This document shows positions 23,001 through 33,994 of a stretch of 64,000 bases of DNA, one piece after another. Numbering within the stretch: position 1 is the first letter of the stretch; every line of letters starts with the position of its first letter. This DNA comes from Linnemannia hyalina (lineage: Eukaryota; Mortierellomycota; Mortierellomycetes; Mortierellales; Mortierellaceae), in NCBI GenBank assembly GCA_019671135.1, contig JAHRHY010000004.1, positions 2,046,001-2,110,000 on the forward strand, given 5' to 3'. A program made the position numbers and the translations under genes. A model generated the notes under the pieces. The model was not told the DNA's origin. It saw only the letters and a list, made by a program, of their open reading frames with translations, and did not search any database.

Positions 23001-25981
23001 TTGCCGAGGGGGATAGGATCGAACTCGAGCATGACGGGTGAAGGGCAAAAGAGGAAAAGGACAAGGGTCATGAAATAGTTGCGATTTTCGACCATGGGAT
23101 ATTAGGCAAATGAGTAGTGAGGGATCAAGAAGCAAGCAACAACAGGAATCAGCTTTCTGACTTTATGCTTCTTCTGCGAAACGGATAACCATGGAAGGAG
23201 GGCTTTGTGGGATGTCATCTCTTGCTGTTCTCGTCAATATTGACACCAACTACAACAAACTTTCGCAACTTTCTTTTTGGTTTGTTTGTTCCTTCCTTGT
23301 TTGTTGATCTTTGTCAATGATCTATGCACTGTTTACTGCCAACTATGAGCTACTTCCCTGCATGAAACGTTCAAGCTGGAATCAGAAAGAAGAAAGACGA
23401 TAGATTCAATCTTGAACTGATTTTTTTGTTTTTTTCCTCACTCCGGCAATGAGGGAGGACATAGATCCGATCTGGAACTGCTTTGTCCCCGGAAATGAGG
23501 CATATAACGTGGGGATGTGCTGCGTGGTTTCTCCAGGTGTTTGCCTTCTTTTCGACGCAGAGGCAATTGCAATGCGCTTATTCTTTTTTGTTTGATATTT
23601 GAGTATTGTATTGTACCCCGGCAGCATAATGTCGGCCGTCATTTGAAAAAATGTACCATGATTGCCCAGTTGCACGTACCCAGGTTTCTGAAGGCATGAA
23701 TGGAGATGGTGACGGAGATCACTTATTGTATGTTTTAGAACAACGGATCATTAAATTATTTGATCACAGGGGAGAAGGGGGTTCACTTTGTTCTAATGGG
23801 TTCTGTTTTGTCTCTGTTTTTACGTTATCTCAGTCGATGATCATCTCATGGGGTCAGGAACCTCTAGATCGGTAAGACTGGTGTCCCTTTTTACCCTCCA
23901 TCCATGGTCACCAAAAAAAGCTTCTTCATGTTATGCTTGCTTTTGTAACACACTTATGGATGTCACCGCCACCTTGTCTTTCATTTTCTTTTCCTTTTAC
24001 TTGGCTGTTGTCTCTCATTTCAAAGAAACGATCCCATCCCCGGAACTTGAACCTGCACCGATGTTTTAAATTCGCGCTTGGATGTAGGGCGGAGAGGTGG
24101 AATTTTGTGGCCGGATAAAAGAATTCCAATTGGGTGGCCCTACCCACCAACCGTTTGTAGGTCAACAATAGATAAAAAAAGCTGTATGAACTGAACAAAC
24201 ACTGTTTCTTTTTTCCGCTGGTTATTGCCGATCCCATACCGTGGGGACAAAAGAAAACAAACAAAAAGCCTAACTCGACTCTTCTCTTCTTCTCCCATTA
24301 GTTTGATTCCAAGAGCATAGAAAACAAGAAACGGTATTTTCCTTTACCCCACCTCCTTCCTTCTATCTTCTCCCTTATCCTATTTGATTATGGAGCGTTT
24401 GGTCCTGAAACCACTTCCTCCATTTTTTTCTTTATTTTCATTTGCATTAAGGACAATCGCATGGAACTCCAGAAAGAATGACGGTGAGTCGCTCGTTGGG
24501 ATAGAATTGAATAAAGAAAACAAAAAAACTGAGCCATAACAAAGGGAAACTGACGTCTTAGCCCATCGTTACTACTACTCCTACGACTGATGAGAAACAC
24601 GGCAGTTACTGCTGCCACTAGCAACTCGCAACCACTTTCATTGACTTGCCTTGACTTTTCATTGTATTCGATCTGGCAATATGAGTGGAATTGAAGGGGG
24701 TATGCCGTACTGAATAGATCAATAAAATAGAATGACTCCCCTGGTTATCGCTGATGAAAGAAAAAAAAGGGTTGAGTTATGGGGTAATCGGTCTGTCAGT
24801 CATTATCAATCATATCGTGTCGGTCGGAAGTGAAGGGAAAAGAAGGCAGACCCTTGTTATTCTGTGGAAGAATGATTAGCATCGTCCGTGGTCTTTGCTT
24901 CGAGTGAGTGCTTTATTATCGGAAAATAGACAGCCGATCGACCCTTTTAGCCAATCGTCAATCAACTTCTCCAGACAAGCATATAGAGCGAACCCCTTGA
25001 ACTTGAATCCAGCTTCAGCCACAAGAGACCATGGCAGTTCAAACATTGAGAGACAAAGAGAGTGAAGAGAGTTGAGAGAAGGAAGGATGAACGAAAGAGA
25101 TTGAATAAATATAAAAAAAAACACATTGCGGCTCTCGGCTCTTTATTTTGCTTGGGTGGGGGTAAGAAAGATAGCGTGGTCCAAGAAGGGGAAACTCAAA
25201 ATAAACACGCACATAATCAACAAACCGAAAATATCCCCTCGCCTCTCGCCCTTTACTTCCGGGCACAGGAACACGAAGAGAAGAAAAATGGTGCAAAACT
25301 AAAAGGAAGAACGTATTGCCAGAATCTGGTCGTGGCAATGAAAAAAATATGCACGGATTCCTCTCAATCTTTAAGAATTACAGGTACACACAAACAAATC
25401 GGAAAAAGGCGCTAACACATAAGGGTGGTGCGATGTTGGAGAAAAGAAGCAAAGAAAGGGCCGCAGAGGGATGGTGGGAGGAAGGAGGAGTCGAATGGTC
25501 CGGAGGACATCACATCAACAAACAGCAGCGATACATGAACTCTTGGACCGAGAGACAAAGACGTAACGAAACCCTTATTTTGACACGAGCGAAAAAGAAA
25601 ACACAAATACAAAAGTGAGAGAAAGATGTCAAGAGATGCGGGGTGGTGGTCGTGAAGGTTGATCGGAAGACCCAAAAAGAATGCACTCACATTGACCCTG
25701 CCAACCAAGCATCATTCGTATTACTCTTCGCAACCCACATGGCTTACCACCTGCTCCGGAGATAAATAAGATGGTCGGCCATTGTTGATGAACCGCACTG
25801 GTCCAAGTATTACTTTGAGACCAGATAATGATTTACTGATCGAACATCCCTCATGGAGACCTGGGCTGATTCTCACCGAGAAGAGACATGTCCATTATTA
25901 ACGACGGAGACCAAGGGGATGGAGAGACAAGAAGAAGAGAGAGTGTGTGTGTTTTGGTATCAGGTCAGGGACAAAGGAAAA

Positions 25982-25998
25982 GTCAGTCAGTCAGTCAG
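25982..25998 (+). repeat. GTCA tetranucleotide repeat
   Basis: About four perfect GTCA/TCAG units within the gene-free region, followed by imperfect copies. Confidence 0.75.
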
Positions 25999-27365
25999 CC
26001 AGTCAATCAGGATGTCGGTCAAAAGGGTAAAGATGAAAAGAAAAAAGCACTCACTCAAAATAACAGAAAAAAGTTTATTTGAGACACACGAACCAAAACC
26101 CTAGGGCCGGCAAACGTTTAGCCATTCCAAGCAGCGAGTGAGAGGAGAGGAGGTGTCGGGAGGGCAAAGTGAAATAGCCATTGGCTCTCCAAGCCACTCT
26201 CAATGACCATTATTAACAGCCACACCCCGTCTGTCAATACAGTAATGTACTCAAAAACTTGATTGTAAAAAGACTAATTCAATTGTCGCTGTTTTGTGCT
26301 CAGAACCCGATTTCTTTTTTTTTTCTTTTCATTAGAAATCAATTGGGACTGGCGGTCCGTCTGCCTGTCCGTCCGTCCGTTCTTTGTCTCGTCTGAGACG
26401 GATGATGACGACGAAAGGGAAAAATAAAGAAAGGGAGTAAAAAGCGCCAGAAAAAAAGATGATTGAGGTGTGTACAGGTAACACTCACATCATACATAAA
26501 CCATCATATTATGATAAAAAAAATAAAGTATTAGAATACCCTTCCGATTGAATTGGACAAATGTAATAGTAGTAACATTCCATTCAATGCAAACGCTAGT
26601 CAATGCGAGAGCAAGAAGAACGATGCTATACGACGACGACGACGACCGACGATGTGAGTGTTGTTTGACCCCAACCTCATTCATCCTTTCATTCAGCCTG
26701 TGTTCAAGAACCATAAAAAAACCAGATTTGCGGCATACGACTAAAGAACTCCACTCAACTCCAATTATCTTATAAAAGAGAGTGTCCCTCATCATTTTTC
26801 CTGAACACTCCTTTTCTCTGATTTTTTATCACACTCTTTTCTCACTTCTCTCATCATCTCCAGAGGGATATCCATCACCCACCATCACTCATTCTCATAC
26901 TCTCTCATCATCACTCATCAAGCTCCACTCTCCACTCTCCACTCTCTTTGTTCCCTCCAACCTTCTTCCTTCACATACACTCCCCACTCTGCCCACTCAC
27001 CCTTCGTTTTCAACAACGAAAGTATTATCCTTTTCTATTCCCTTGACCAACAAGCACCCGCGAAGATTTTCTTTCCTTTTTCAACCACACCTCTTGGCTC
27101 TTCATAATATTCGTTTTCTTTCTTCCACCTTCCGTATCTCTTGCTTCTGCCACGATCGCCATACGTACCCCTTTCGTCTTTGTTTTTCTTCTCTCCTTTT
27201 CTCTATAACCTTGACTGCGCTCCGTCTGCCCCCTCCCTCCTTTTTCCATTCGCCGTGTCTCTTTATATAAAGCCGCAGCCCTCACATTCATTACCACTAA
27301 CATCCATCACACACACAACAAAAAATTTCTTGTTTCGTTTAAACTCTTTTGGAACATATCACCCG

Positions 27366-27425
27366 CACACACACACACACACTCTCTCTCTCTTTCTCTC
27401 TCTCTCTCTCCCTCTCTTTCTACCT
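27366..27425 (+). repeat. (AC)n-(TC)n compound dinucleotide tract in WOPR leader
   Basis: An AC run (27366-27382) passes directly into a TC run (27383-27412) and further CT-rich sequence, 100-160 bp upstream of the WOPR start codon. It likely lies in the 5' leader. Confidence 0.8.
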
Positions 27426-27524
27426 CTTCTCTTCTCTTCTCTTCAATTATTCCCTTCCTTCTTTACCCCCACCCCCCCAACTTCTCCCACCATTCCACCC
27501 TTTCCCCCATACAATCATCCAACA

Positions 27525-29377
27525 ATGGATCCCAACTCGATGGAGACCTACTTCGGCCTCATCAAGACCCCCCACGACGCACTCATCATCTTTGAAGGCA
27601 AGTATATCTACCATGACTCTCTCGATCCGCCCCGGTGATTTCTGCACTACTTGAACAATCCTATCCTATCCGCCTTATCCATGACACATTGGATACACGT
27701 TCTGGAATCAAACAGAACAACGAAGAAAGAAGAAGAGCGCTAGCCGATCCTCATCTCTCCCTACAACTATCTACATTTTTTTCTCTGGCACAACAACAAC
27801 ATCTACGGCAAAAAAGGATGACCCATATCTTCCTGCACCCTGAACGAACGAACGAACGAAAAAGATGAAAATAAACAAACGAAAAAATGGAAAAAAAAAC
27901 CCCTCATACTGTTCCACCACGTTCTGGGTCGTCACTCTCTTTTTTTTTTTCTCTTCCTATGGCCACACTCATACAACAACCTCGCCCCTAAGCACCAAGA
28001 AGGGAATAATCCTCCGAAGTTGTTGATATCATCCAAAGCATTATTACTAACTAACCATAATTCGTTTTTGCTTCCGATCCATGTTAATATTAAACAGCTT
28101 GCCACCTGGGAATCATCTCGCGAGTCCATCGTCGCCTGTCCGACATCGAGCGTCAGTCTGTCCGGTCCGGCTCCGTCTACTGCTTTGACGAACGTGAGGC
28201 CGGCATGAGACGCTGGACGGACGGCAAGTCTTGGAGCCCGAGCAGGGTCACGGGCAGCTTCTTGACGTACCGTGAGCTCGACGATTCTCCAAACCCCGCC
28301 GCTACCGGCGCGGCAAAGACAGTCTACCGGCCCGATGGTTTGCTCAAGCAGTCCTTCTCGATTACCACTTCGGACAACAAGAAGCTCCATCTCATCTCCT
28401 ACTACACCAACGAGGACGTTGCCTCTGAGCGTCTCTTCGAGACTCCCTCGCGCGACCCTCGCTTTGCAAACATCGTTATCCCTAAGGGTATTTATCCCGA
28501 GACCTCCTCGCATGCCGCAGGTCTTGCCGCTCCTTCTTCGGGTGCCACCTCTGATTCTGCCTCAGCCACATCAACCCATCACTCTAGCCCATCTCCTCCT
28601 ACGCCCCATCGCTCAAGGCATCGCCCTCATCACCGCGCCTTCCAAAACAATAATATCAAGGATGACGCCGAGCATCTTCGCCGCATTGACACCATGGCCG
28701 GACACCGCCGGACGCACTCTGGTAACCTCAGTGTCATGAGCCGCTACTCCCCCATCCAGACCAGCAACGATAACTTGCACAGCCTTGGCTCTCGGTCTCG
28801 CTCGAACAGCCACAATGTTGGTGGTCACTCCGCCTCACCATACTACGGACCCTATGGCAGTGTTGGCCTTAACCCTGAGAAGCGCTACAAGTCCTCCAGC
28901 CCATCCGCAGGCTCCTCCTTCCCTACACCGCCTCCGAATGCCTACTCTCCCACCACCTCGTGGGCCTCTGAGGATGAGCAGCCCATGATTGTCGATACTG
29001 TCACGCCCGAGTCCCTGGTGGACCTTCGCCGTGAAGAGTTGATGATCCCACCCCTGCGTGATGTGCCTCATCATCAAAACCAGCTCCCTTTGCTGGCCAC
29101 GAGCTTTGACCACCACAACAAGGTTGCCGGCTTCGGAGCTCACCGAGGCTGTGGACCCGATAGCAACAACGAGATGGAGCCTTATTCTCCCGAGGTCTCG
29201 TCTGCCACCACCGTGTCGTCGCACGAGCAGGACTCGTTGTCGGTCCTGGCCAACCTTGCCACCGACACTATGTTGCTGCCCAAGCTGGAGCCCAAGGAGA
29301 TGTCGTCTCGTGACAGAGTCCGTTGGGTCGAGGACGATCGTCAACTTCGCGCCCTCTCGTCCATGCTCCGTCTCTAA
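27525..29377 (+). CDS. WOPR-domain (Gti1/Pac2, Wor1/Ryp1-type) transcription factor
   Basis: Fungal-specific DNA-binding regulator of morphology, sporulation or virulence-type switches. Exons 27525..27597 and 28098..29377, 450 aa. WOPR part a spans the junction: METYFGLIKTPHDALIIFEA then CHLGIISRVHRRL, SGSVYCFDE and MRRWTDGKSWSPSRVTGSFL. Part b has VYRPDGLLKQSFS, LHLISYYT, FETPSRDPRF and VIPKGIYPE. The rest is Ser/Pro/His-rich with no other domain. The 500-nt intron uses a GC donor (GAAG/GCAAGT); the nearby GT would break the WOPR frame. The first ATG follows a CT-rich leader with context ACAATGG. The domain call is firm. Whether it is the Gti1/Pac2 or the Wor1/Ryp1 branch cannot be settled by eye. 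Confidence 0.95.
27842..27859 (+). repeat. GAAC tetranucleotide repeat in WOPR intron
   Basis: Four or more GAAC units inside the 500-nt GC-AG intron of the WOPR gene. Confidence 0.75.
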
Positions 29378-29802
29378 GCGTCCTCGCTCTTGAGCACCGT
29401 ACCCTTCCCCCAACTTGCAAATAGTCGTTCTCCTTTTTTCGCATGTATTTCTATCTCTCCTTTTTGTCGCTTCTTTCTCTCTGTTCTCCCTCTTCTCTTC
29501 TGTAAACTACTCCCTTCAAAGCCTTCTTTAGGAAGCTCTCTACACTCACACTTGTACGATATCATTACCGCTCTCCCCCTCTATAAAACTTGAAAATAAA
29601 AATAAAAAAAAGAACCTCATTCTCTCAATCATAACTTCTCGTTGCACAAGACACCTCACGGTGTAATTTTGGGACGCGTTTCTGTTACCCTTTTTTTTTT
29701 TTTGCGAGCCCACGCCCACAAGTCGTGAACAAAATAAGTCATGTGCAAGTATTTTAATCGCCAGAAGAAAAAAAAAAGAGAAATGGCAGCTAACCATTCG
29801 GG
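29378..29802. terminator. Convergent 3' region between WOPR and ML-domain genes
   Basis: 425 bp between converging genes. AATAAAAATAAA near 29593-29605 is a good polyadenylation signal for the WOPR gene. T and A runs at 29690-29702 and 29766-29778. No coding signal. Confidence 0.45.
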
Positions 29803-30595
29803 CTATTGTCCAAGACAAGCCGCAGATCCAGGTCCATACTCTGCAGGACAATTGCCTTCAATCCACGCGGAACCCTGAACGCAGAACAACTGTTTCTTCT
29901 CTGCCGACATTCCCTTCACCCAAATACTCGCCGAGATCTGCAACGGGGTGGGGGGGGGGGGGGGGGGGGGAAGACACACAAAAGCATGATCAGTTACACA
30001 ACCCACATATCGACAAGAAATAGAGAGAAGTCAACGAGCAAACGACGAGTAAAAATAAGAAACTTACCCCGGTAGGAAGTGACTTATCCAACGGAAAACA
30101 AGCCCTCAACCCTTCAGCAGTCGTCGGCTCAATCGGACACTTGATACCCGCACCACCTTCGCCCTCATTTCCAGGCAATAACTCCAAACTCTCACACAAA
30201 TCAAACGTTCTCTCAAACACTGTAAAGAAAAACTTTGTCACCACCACCTTCACAACTGCACCCTTCTCCACCTTCCCCTTTAGGATACCATCAATCTTGA
30301 CACAGGCCTGACAACCCGAACAGAGACGCTCACTGGATTCGATGGAGGCGATGGTGATGAGGTCTGTTTTTGGGTTGCCGCAGGAGGAGAAGCGTTCGCC
30401 CTGGGCATGGAAGGTCGAGTAGGCGGCGAAGGCGGCTTTGTTACGCACTAGGGCTTGGCGGGCGGTGCGGCGGCTCTTTTGGGCGAGGGATTCAAACCGC
30501 ATCTTATTTATGTTGTTGGAGGAGGAGGCGGAGACAAGAGTTGAGGCCAGGAAGGCCATTGATATGAGGGTGAGGAATAGCTGAGCAGACTTCAT
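29803..30595 (-). CDS. ML-domain (NPC2/PG-PI transfer-like) secreted lipid-binding protein
   Basis: Two exons on the minus strand, 30595..30068 and 29937..29803, 220 aa. A clear signal peptide opens the protein (LFLTLISMAFLASTLVSA). The ML pattern follows: SSCGNPKTDLITI, CQACVKIDGILKGKVEKGAV, the FERTFDLCESL helix-turn region, GIKCPIEPT, a LPTGISASIWVKG strand and a closing CVQGSAWIEG. Extra cysteines (CSGCQAC) and a longer N-terminal pre-domain segment differ from yeast Npc2. It is expected in the vacuole or secretory pathway, binding sterol or phospholipid; the ligand is inferred from the family. The intron contains a C21 run on the coding strand just before the acceptor. The start is the first ATG of the signal peptide. 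Confidence 0.85.
29950..29970 (+). repeat. G21 homopolymer in the ML-gene intron
   Basis: An uninterrupted run of 21 G on the plus strand, preceded by GGGGT, lies inside the 130-nt intron of the ML gene. On the gene's strand it is a C-tract that doubles as the polypyrimidine tract before GTTGCAG. Confidence 0.85.
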
Positions 30596-30931
30596 TATTG
30601 GCGGGTGGATGGGATGTGTGAAATAGGCGGAAGAGAAGTGTATTGAGGCCAAAAAAAACAGTGAGAGGAAGAGAGAGAGAGAGGAGAAAACAAAAACAAC
30701 GATGACCATCGAAAGAGGGGTGGGCATTCATTCCACCACTCTGCGAAAAAAGGGGTGGTTGGAGGATCAACTCTTGATAGGAACACAAACGAGTATGAAT
30801 TACCTCCCCTTTCTATTTCCACTCCTTGCCTATGCAAATACACATTCCAACCTCCTAGACTTGACAACGTAATCATGGCAGGCTAGATTTGAAAAGTTAC
30901 GCGTCGATATTACTGAGACTACACGGCAGAT
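30596..30931. other. Intergenic region between Myb-like gene 3' end and ML-gene start
   Basis: 336 bp holding the ML gene promoter and the 3' end of the upstream Myb/SANT-like gene, both on the minus strand. GA-rich on plus at 30660-30690, that is, a CT-rich leader in the ML sense direction. No gene seen. Confidence 0.45.
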
Positions 30932-32968
30932 CTACTGGTGATTCATCTGATGCATCTTCCATTCCAACCGCCGGTTCTCAAGAGCAAGCCGCTCGCGCTC
31001 CAGAGCAACCTTATCCACTTCAATCTTGACCCGCTGCTCCTCCAACGCAACCAGCCTCATCAAATACGCTCGATCGTCCGCGTTCAATTGACTTAGTTGC
31101 AAGAACCCTCCAGAAGCTCCGAACCCGGTCGAGATCATCGACATCCCTCCATACCCTCCTCCGCCACCACCGCCACCTCCCCCGCTCCCACCCGCTCCTG
31201 CGCCAAATCCCAATCCAGCGTTATTATTGTTGTTATTATTGTGGCCGTGCCGCAATTGACCTCCGCCACCATTGTTCGATCCCTTGTTCCGCATAGATGA
31301 CGACCTTGATGACTGACCATTGTTGTCGGACATCATCATCTGTTTCGAGTTCTTGTTCTTCCGGTACCCACCGGTGCCGCTGCCACCATTGGAGCCCAAG
31401 GCTCCCTTCTGGAACGACAACAAAGTCGAAGCCTCCATCTGCGACGCGGGACTTACTCCATCCAGATCATGCTCAAAGTTGTTGTTGTCGTAGGTGCTGT
31501 CAAAGGCATCCTGAGTATCATGGAACCCCGTATCCCCACCATCATCGTCATCATCATCGTCGTCGTCGTCATCGATATTGTTATGGTCGTCCTGGTCATC
31601 ATCGTCATCATCGTTGTCGTCGCCGAAATCGTGGACGCTGTGGATGTCTGGGAAGCTATGGTTATGGCTATTGCTGCTGAGGCTCGAGAGTCCTGTCAGA
31701 TCGTTGCTTGTAAACCCAGATCCGACACCATGTCCCAAGACTCCCATCATGGTGCGCCCACCGTTGACCTGCTGTTGCTGCTGTTGTTGTTGCGACTGCT
31801 GCTGAGTGTATGTTGGCATGGTTGTAGTAGTAGTAGTAGATGTTGCCTGCTTGGCTGAGGATCGGAGTCGTTTGGTACTGGTCAACACTGAGGTCTGTGA
31901 GGCATTTATGTTGGCTGTCGAGCCGGACAAGTTTTGGCGTTGGAGTGCCTCAAACGAGGCTGTCGACACAGGCCCGGACTGATGCTGCTGTTGTTGCGCT
32001 TGGACCTCAGCAGTGGTGGTGTTGTTGACTCGTCTCTTCCGTGATCCTATTACTTGTTTGCCCTTCTTATCCACCTTGACGGTGCCTGCTGTCGAGTTGG
32101 GCGTGGCAAATATGCTCGTCGAAGCTGAGGTAGGGGTTAAGCTCTGGTGTGCACTAGAGTGCATCCCTCCCATGGTTGTTGGTAACAAGAGTGCCGATGC
32201 TGCAAGTAGTTCTGAGGCTGCCTGTTGACTTGAGAGTTGCTGATGGTGATGTTGTTGATAATGTTCCTGTTGCTGGTGGTGATGCTGATGATGCGGCTGG
32301 CTGTGATGCTGTTGGAGGTGACCGGTATGACTCAGCAAGGGCGAGCCATTCATGCCCTGGTTTCCTGACGCTCGTCCAAGCACTTGTCCTGGGGTCATTA
32401 GACTGGTTCCAGAAGCAGAGCCTGTCACATGGGTCATCAATTCACTCGAGCCAGGGATCCCTGACACAGGCGAGATAGCAGGCGATAGATTCGAGATAGG
32501 ATCGTCCGAGTTCGAAGGCGAATCACCCCCTGCTCCTGCTCCTGCTCCTGCCCCAGATCCTGCTCCAGATCCCGCACCTGCTCCTGCCTCGGCCGCTGCG
32601 GCAATCAAGTTCGGGTCGAGTCCCTTGCCCTGGAGAGCGCTCAACCGTGCAACCAGCTCATTCTTGATCCGATCATCCTTGGATTCCAGTTTCTTGCCCC
32701 TGAGCTGAGGACTGGCCTGCATGGCTAGGTAGTCGGTAATCATCTTGTCGCAGCGGGTACGACAGGTCCTTGAGTGAGGGACTTTACCATCCGGGCGGGG
32801 TTTGCACAGGCTCTTGAACTCCTCGGCGATGTTGTTCCAGGCGACCATGATGGCTCCGTCACGGGTTGAGATGTTGTAGGGACAGGGCGATGCACGAAGG
32901 ACGATGTTTAAGAGTAAAATCTCGTCTTCCTTGTGGAATCGGAACCGTTGCTTCCTATCGTCTTCCAT
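30932..32968 (-). CDS. Myb/SANT-like (trihelix-like) DNA-binding protein with C-terminal coiled coil
   Basis: Intronless, 678 aa, starting MEDDRKQRFRFHKEDE. Residues ~8-95 form a helical Myb/SANT- or MADF-like region: a Trp in VAWNNIAEEFKSL, then CRTRCDKMITDYLAMQ and a basic stretch. The middle is low-complexity: Gly-Ala-Ser repeats (GAGSGAGAGAG), Gln/His runs, a basic GSRKRRVNN nuclear-localisation-like segment, and long Asp runs near 31540-31600. The last ~60 residues form a strongly charged heptad-rich helix (LVALEEQRVKIEVDKVALERER) that should be a coiled coil. A nuclear regulator is the best reading; the exact family is uncertain because the aromatic pattern is incomplete. It is divergent from the Ngl2-like gene across a ~1-kb promoter. 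Confidence 0.75.
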   Translation of the reverse strand: MEDDRKQRFRFHKEDEILLLNIVLRASPCPYNISTRDGAIMVAWNNIAEEFKSLCKPRPDGKVPHSRTCRTRCDKMITDYLAMQASPQLRGKKLESKDDRIKNELVARLSALQGKGLDPNLIAAAAEAGAGAGSGAGSGAGAGAGAGGDSPSNSDDPISNLSPAISPVSGIPGSSELMTHVTGSASGTSLMTPGQVLGRASGNQGMNGSPLLSHTGHLQQHHSQPHHQHHHQQQEHYQQHHHQQLSSQQAASELLAASALLLPTTMGGMHSSAHQSLTPTSASTSIFATPNSTAGTVKVDKKGKQVIGSRKRRVNNTTTAEVQAQQQQHQSGPVSTASFEALQRQNLSGSTANINASQTSVLTSTKRLRSSAKQATSTTTTTTMPTYTQQQSQQQQQQQQVNGGRTMMGVLGHGVGSGFTSNDLTGLSSLSSNSHNHSFPDIHSVHDFGDDNDDDDDDQDDHNNIDDDDDDDDDDDGGDTGFHDTQDAFDSTYDNNNFEHDLDGVSPASQMEASTLLSFQKGALGSNGGSGTGGYRKNKNSKQMMMSDNNGQSSRSSSMRNKGSNNGGGGQLRHGHNNNNNNNAGLGFGAGAGGSGGGGGGGGGGYGGMSMISTGFGASGGFLQLSQLNADDRAYLMRLVALEEQRVKIEVDKVALERERLALENRRLEWKMHQMNHQ

Positions 32969-33994
32969 TGCTGATATTTTGGTGGCCTTGGCTGTTGCGG
33001 TTGGAGTGTGCGCAATAAGGGTGGGTGAGGCAGAGGGCTTTGTCTGAGGTGTTTGGATGTAATATTAAAAATATGGGTAAAGGTGAGCAACAAGTTTATT
33101 TCATTTGATGTGGTTCTGTTGATAGAGTGTATGGGTGCACTCTTGCCAGAAAAGCATGGATGGGTAGTATGCCGATAATGTGTGTAAAGTAAAAAAACAC
33201 GATAACATTGAGCTTGAGACGCCAGATACGTTAACCGATTCCCTCCCTCGTTTTACTTAAGCCAGCGCGCGCAAGAGACAAAGAGAAAACAACAATGTTG
33301 ATTCCACGAAGCCCAATGGTTTGAGCCGATCGCTTGCTTTTTTTTTTTCTTTTTTTTTCATTGCTAACAAAAGTCGTACCTCGCAGAATACGTGATGAGG
33401 TCCTTTTGAGAGTGCTGATTCCTGATGAAGGCTTGTTCGTTGGTACAGTTCCTGAGAGGATGAGAGTGGGTTGTTGATGTAAATGTGTGGGAGCGAAGAG
33501 GAACAAGAACAAGGTTACGAGAAAAGATAACTAAAAATCAGATCACATGATGACATGAATTGATATCAAATAGCATGAACAAGAAAAAGTAAAAACGCGA
33601 TCTATCACTCGCGATACGATTGCTCAAAGTAAAGAGGAAGGGAGGGCATAGAAAGAGATAGTCATAGGCGATGCGCTAAAAGCATGATGTCAAGCCAACC
33701 ATAAAGGGAGAAGAATTATGTTACAAAAAGAGTGTGAGAAAAAGTGCATAGAGAAAGGAGCCGGACCCAATGGAGCTGAAAAAAGTATCGTAAAAAAAGT
33801 GCTCCAGATTTCAAACGGCTACACAGCTCTATGCAGTTATAAGAGTGCCCGAGGACAGCCTTTTTTTACATTATTTGTTTCTTTACACAACAACTTCCTT
33901 TTTACCAAGCAACCTCCCATTCTTCACTCTCATAGCCAACAAAATATACCCTCATCCAGTTTCCGCATTCCTCACCTCATTCACAACAACAACA
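32969..33994. promoter_or_regulatory. Divergent promoter region between Myb-like and Ngl2-like genes
   Basis: 1.0 kb with no supportable gene. Short A/T runs (near 33338-33360), a leader-like CT-rich zone at 33880-33990 before the Ngl2-like ATG (ACAATGT context), and an AT-rich centre. Nothing else stands out. Confidence 0.45.

Larger units (their letters stand above)
17326..27524. promoter_or_regulatory. 10.2-kb gene-free region upstream of the WOPR gene
   Basis: No frame here shows a domain, codon structure or splice pattern I can support; the longest frames are low-complexity (for example 19770-20249). The sequence is full of short homopolymers and simple repeats: ACAGAC hexamers, GTCA units, and a 15-nt A run near 20670. 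From about 26800 to 27520 the plus strand is strongly CT-rich, consistent with a leader or core promoter just before the WOPR ATG. The region lies between two divergent genes (VPS74 and WOPR) and far exceeds any other spacing in the window. I infer an extended control region; a long 5' leader or a non-coding RNA is also possible. Confidence 0.5.

Noticed and set aside
22850..23140. Possible mobile-element or tRNA remnant in the gene-free region
   Set aside because: No terminal repeats, target duplications, transposase motifs or cloverleaf with A/B boxes could be found by eye.
26782..27270. 162-codon plus-strand frame before the WOPR gene
   Set aside because: Composition (Ser, Leu, Phe, Pro, Thr) is explained by the CT-rich leader; no conserved motif.
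28835..29413. 192-codon minus-strand frame opposite the WOPR C-terminal region
   Set aside because: Antisense shadow of a codon-biased exon; no start context or homology.
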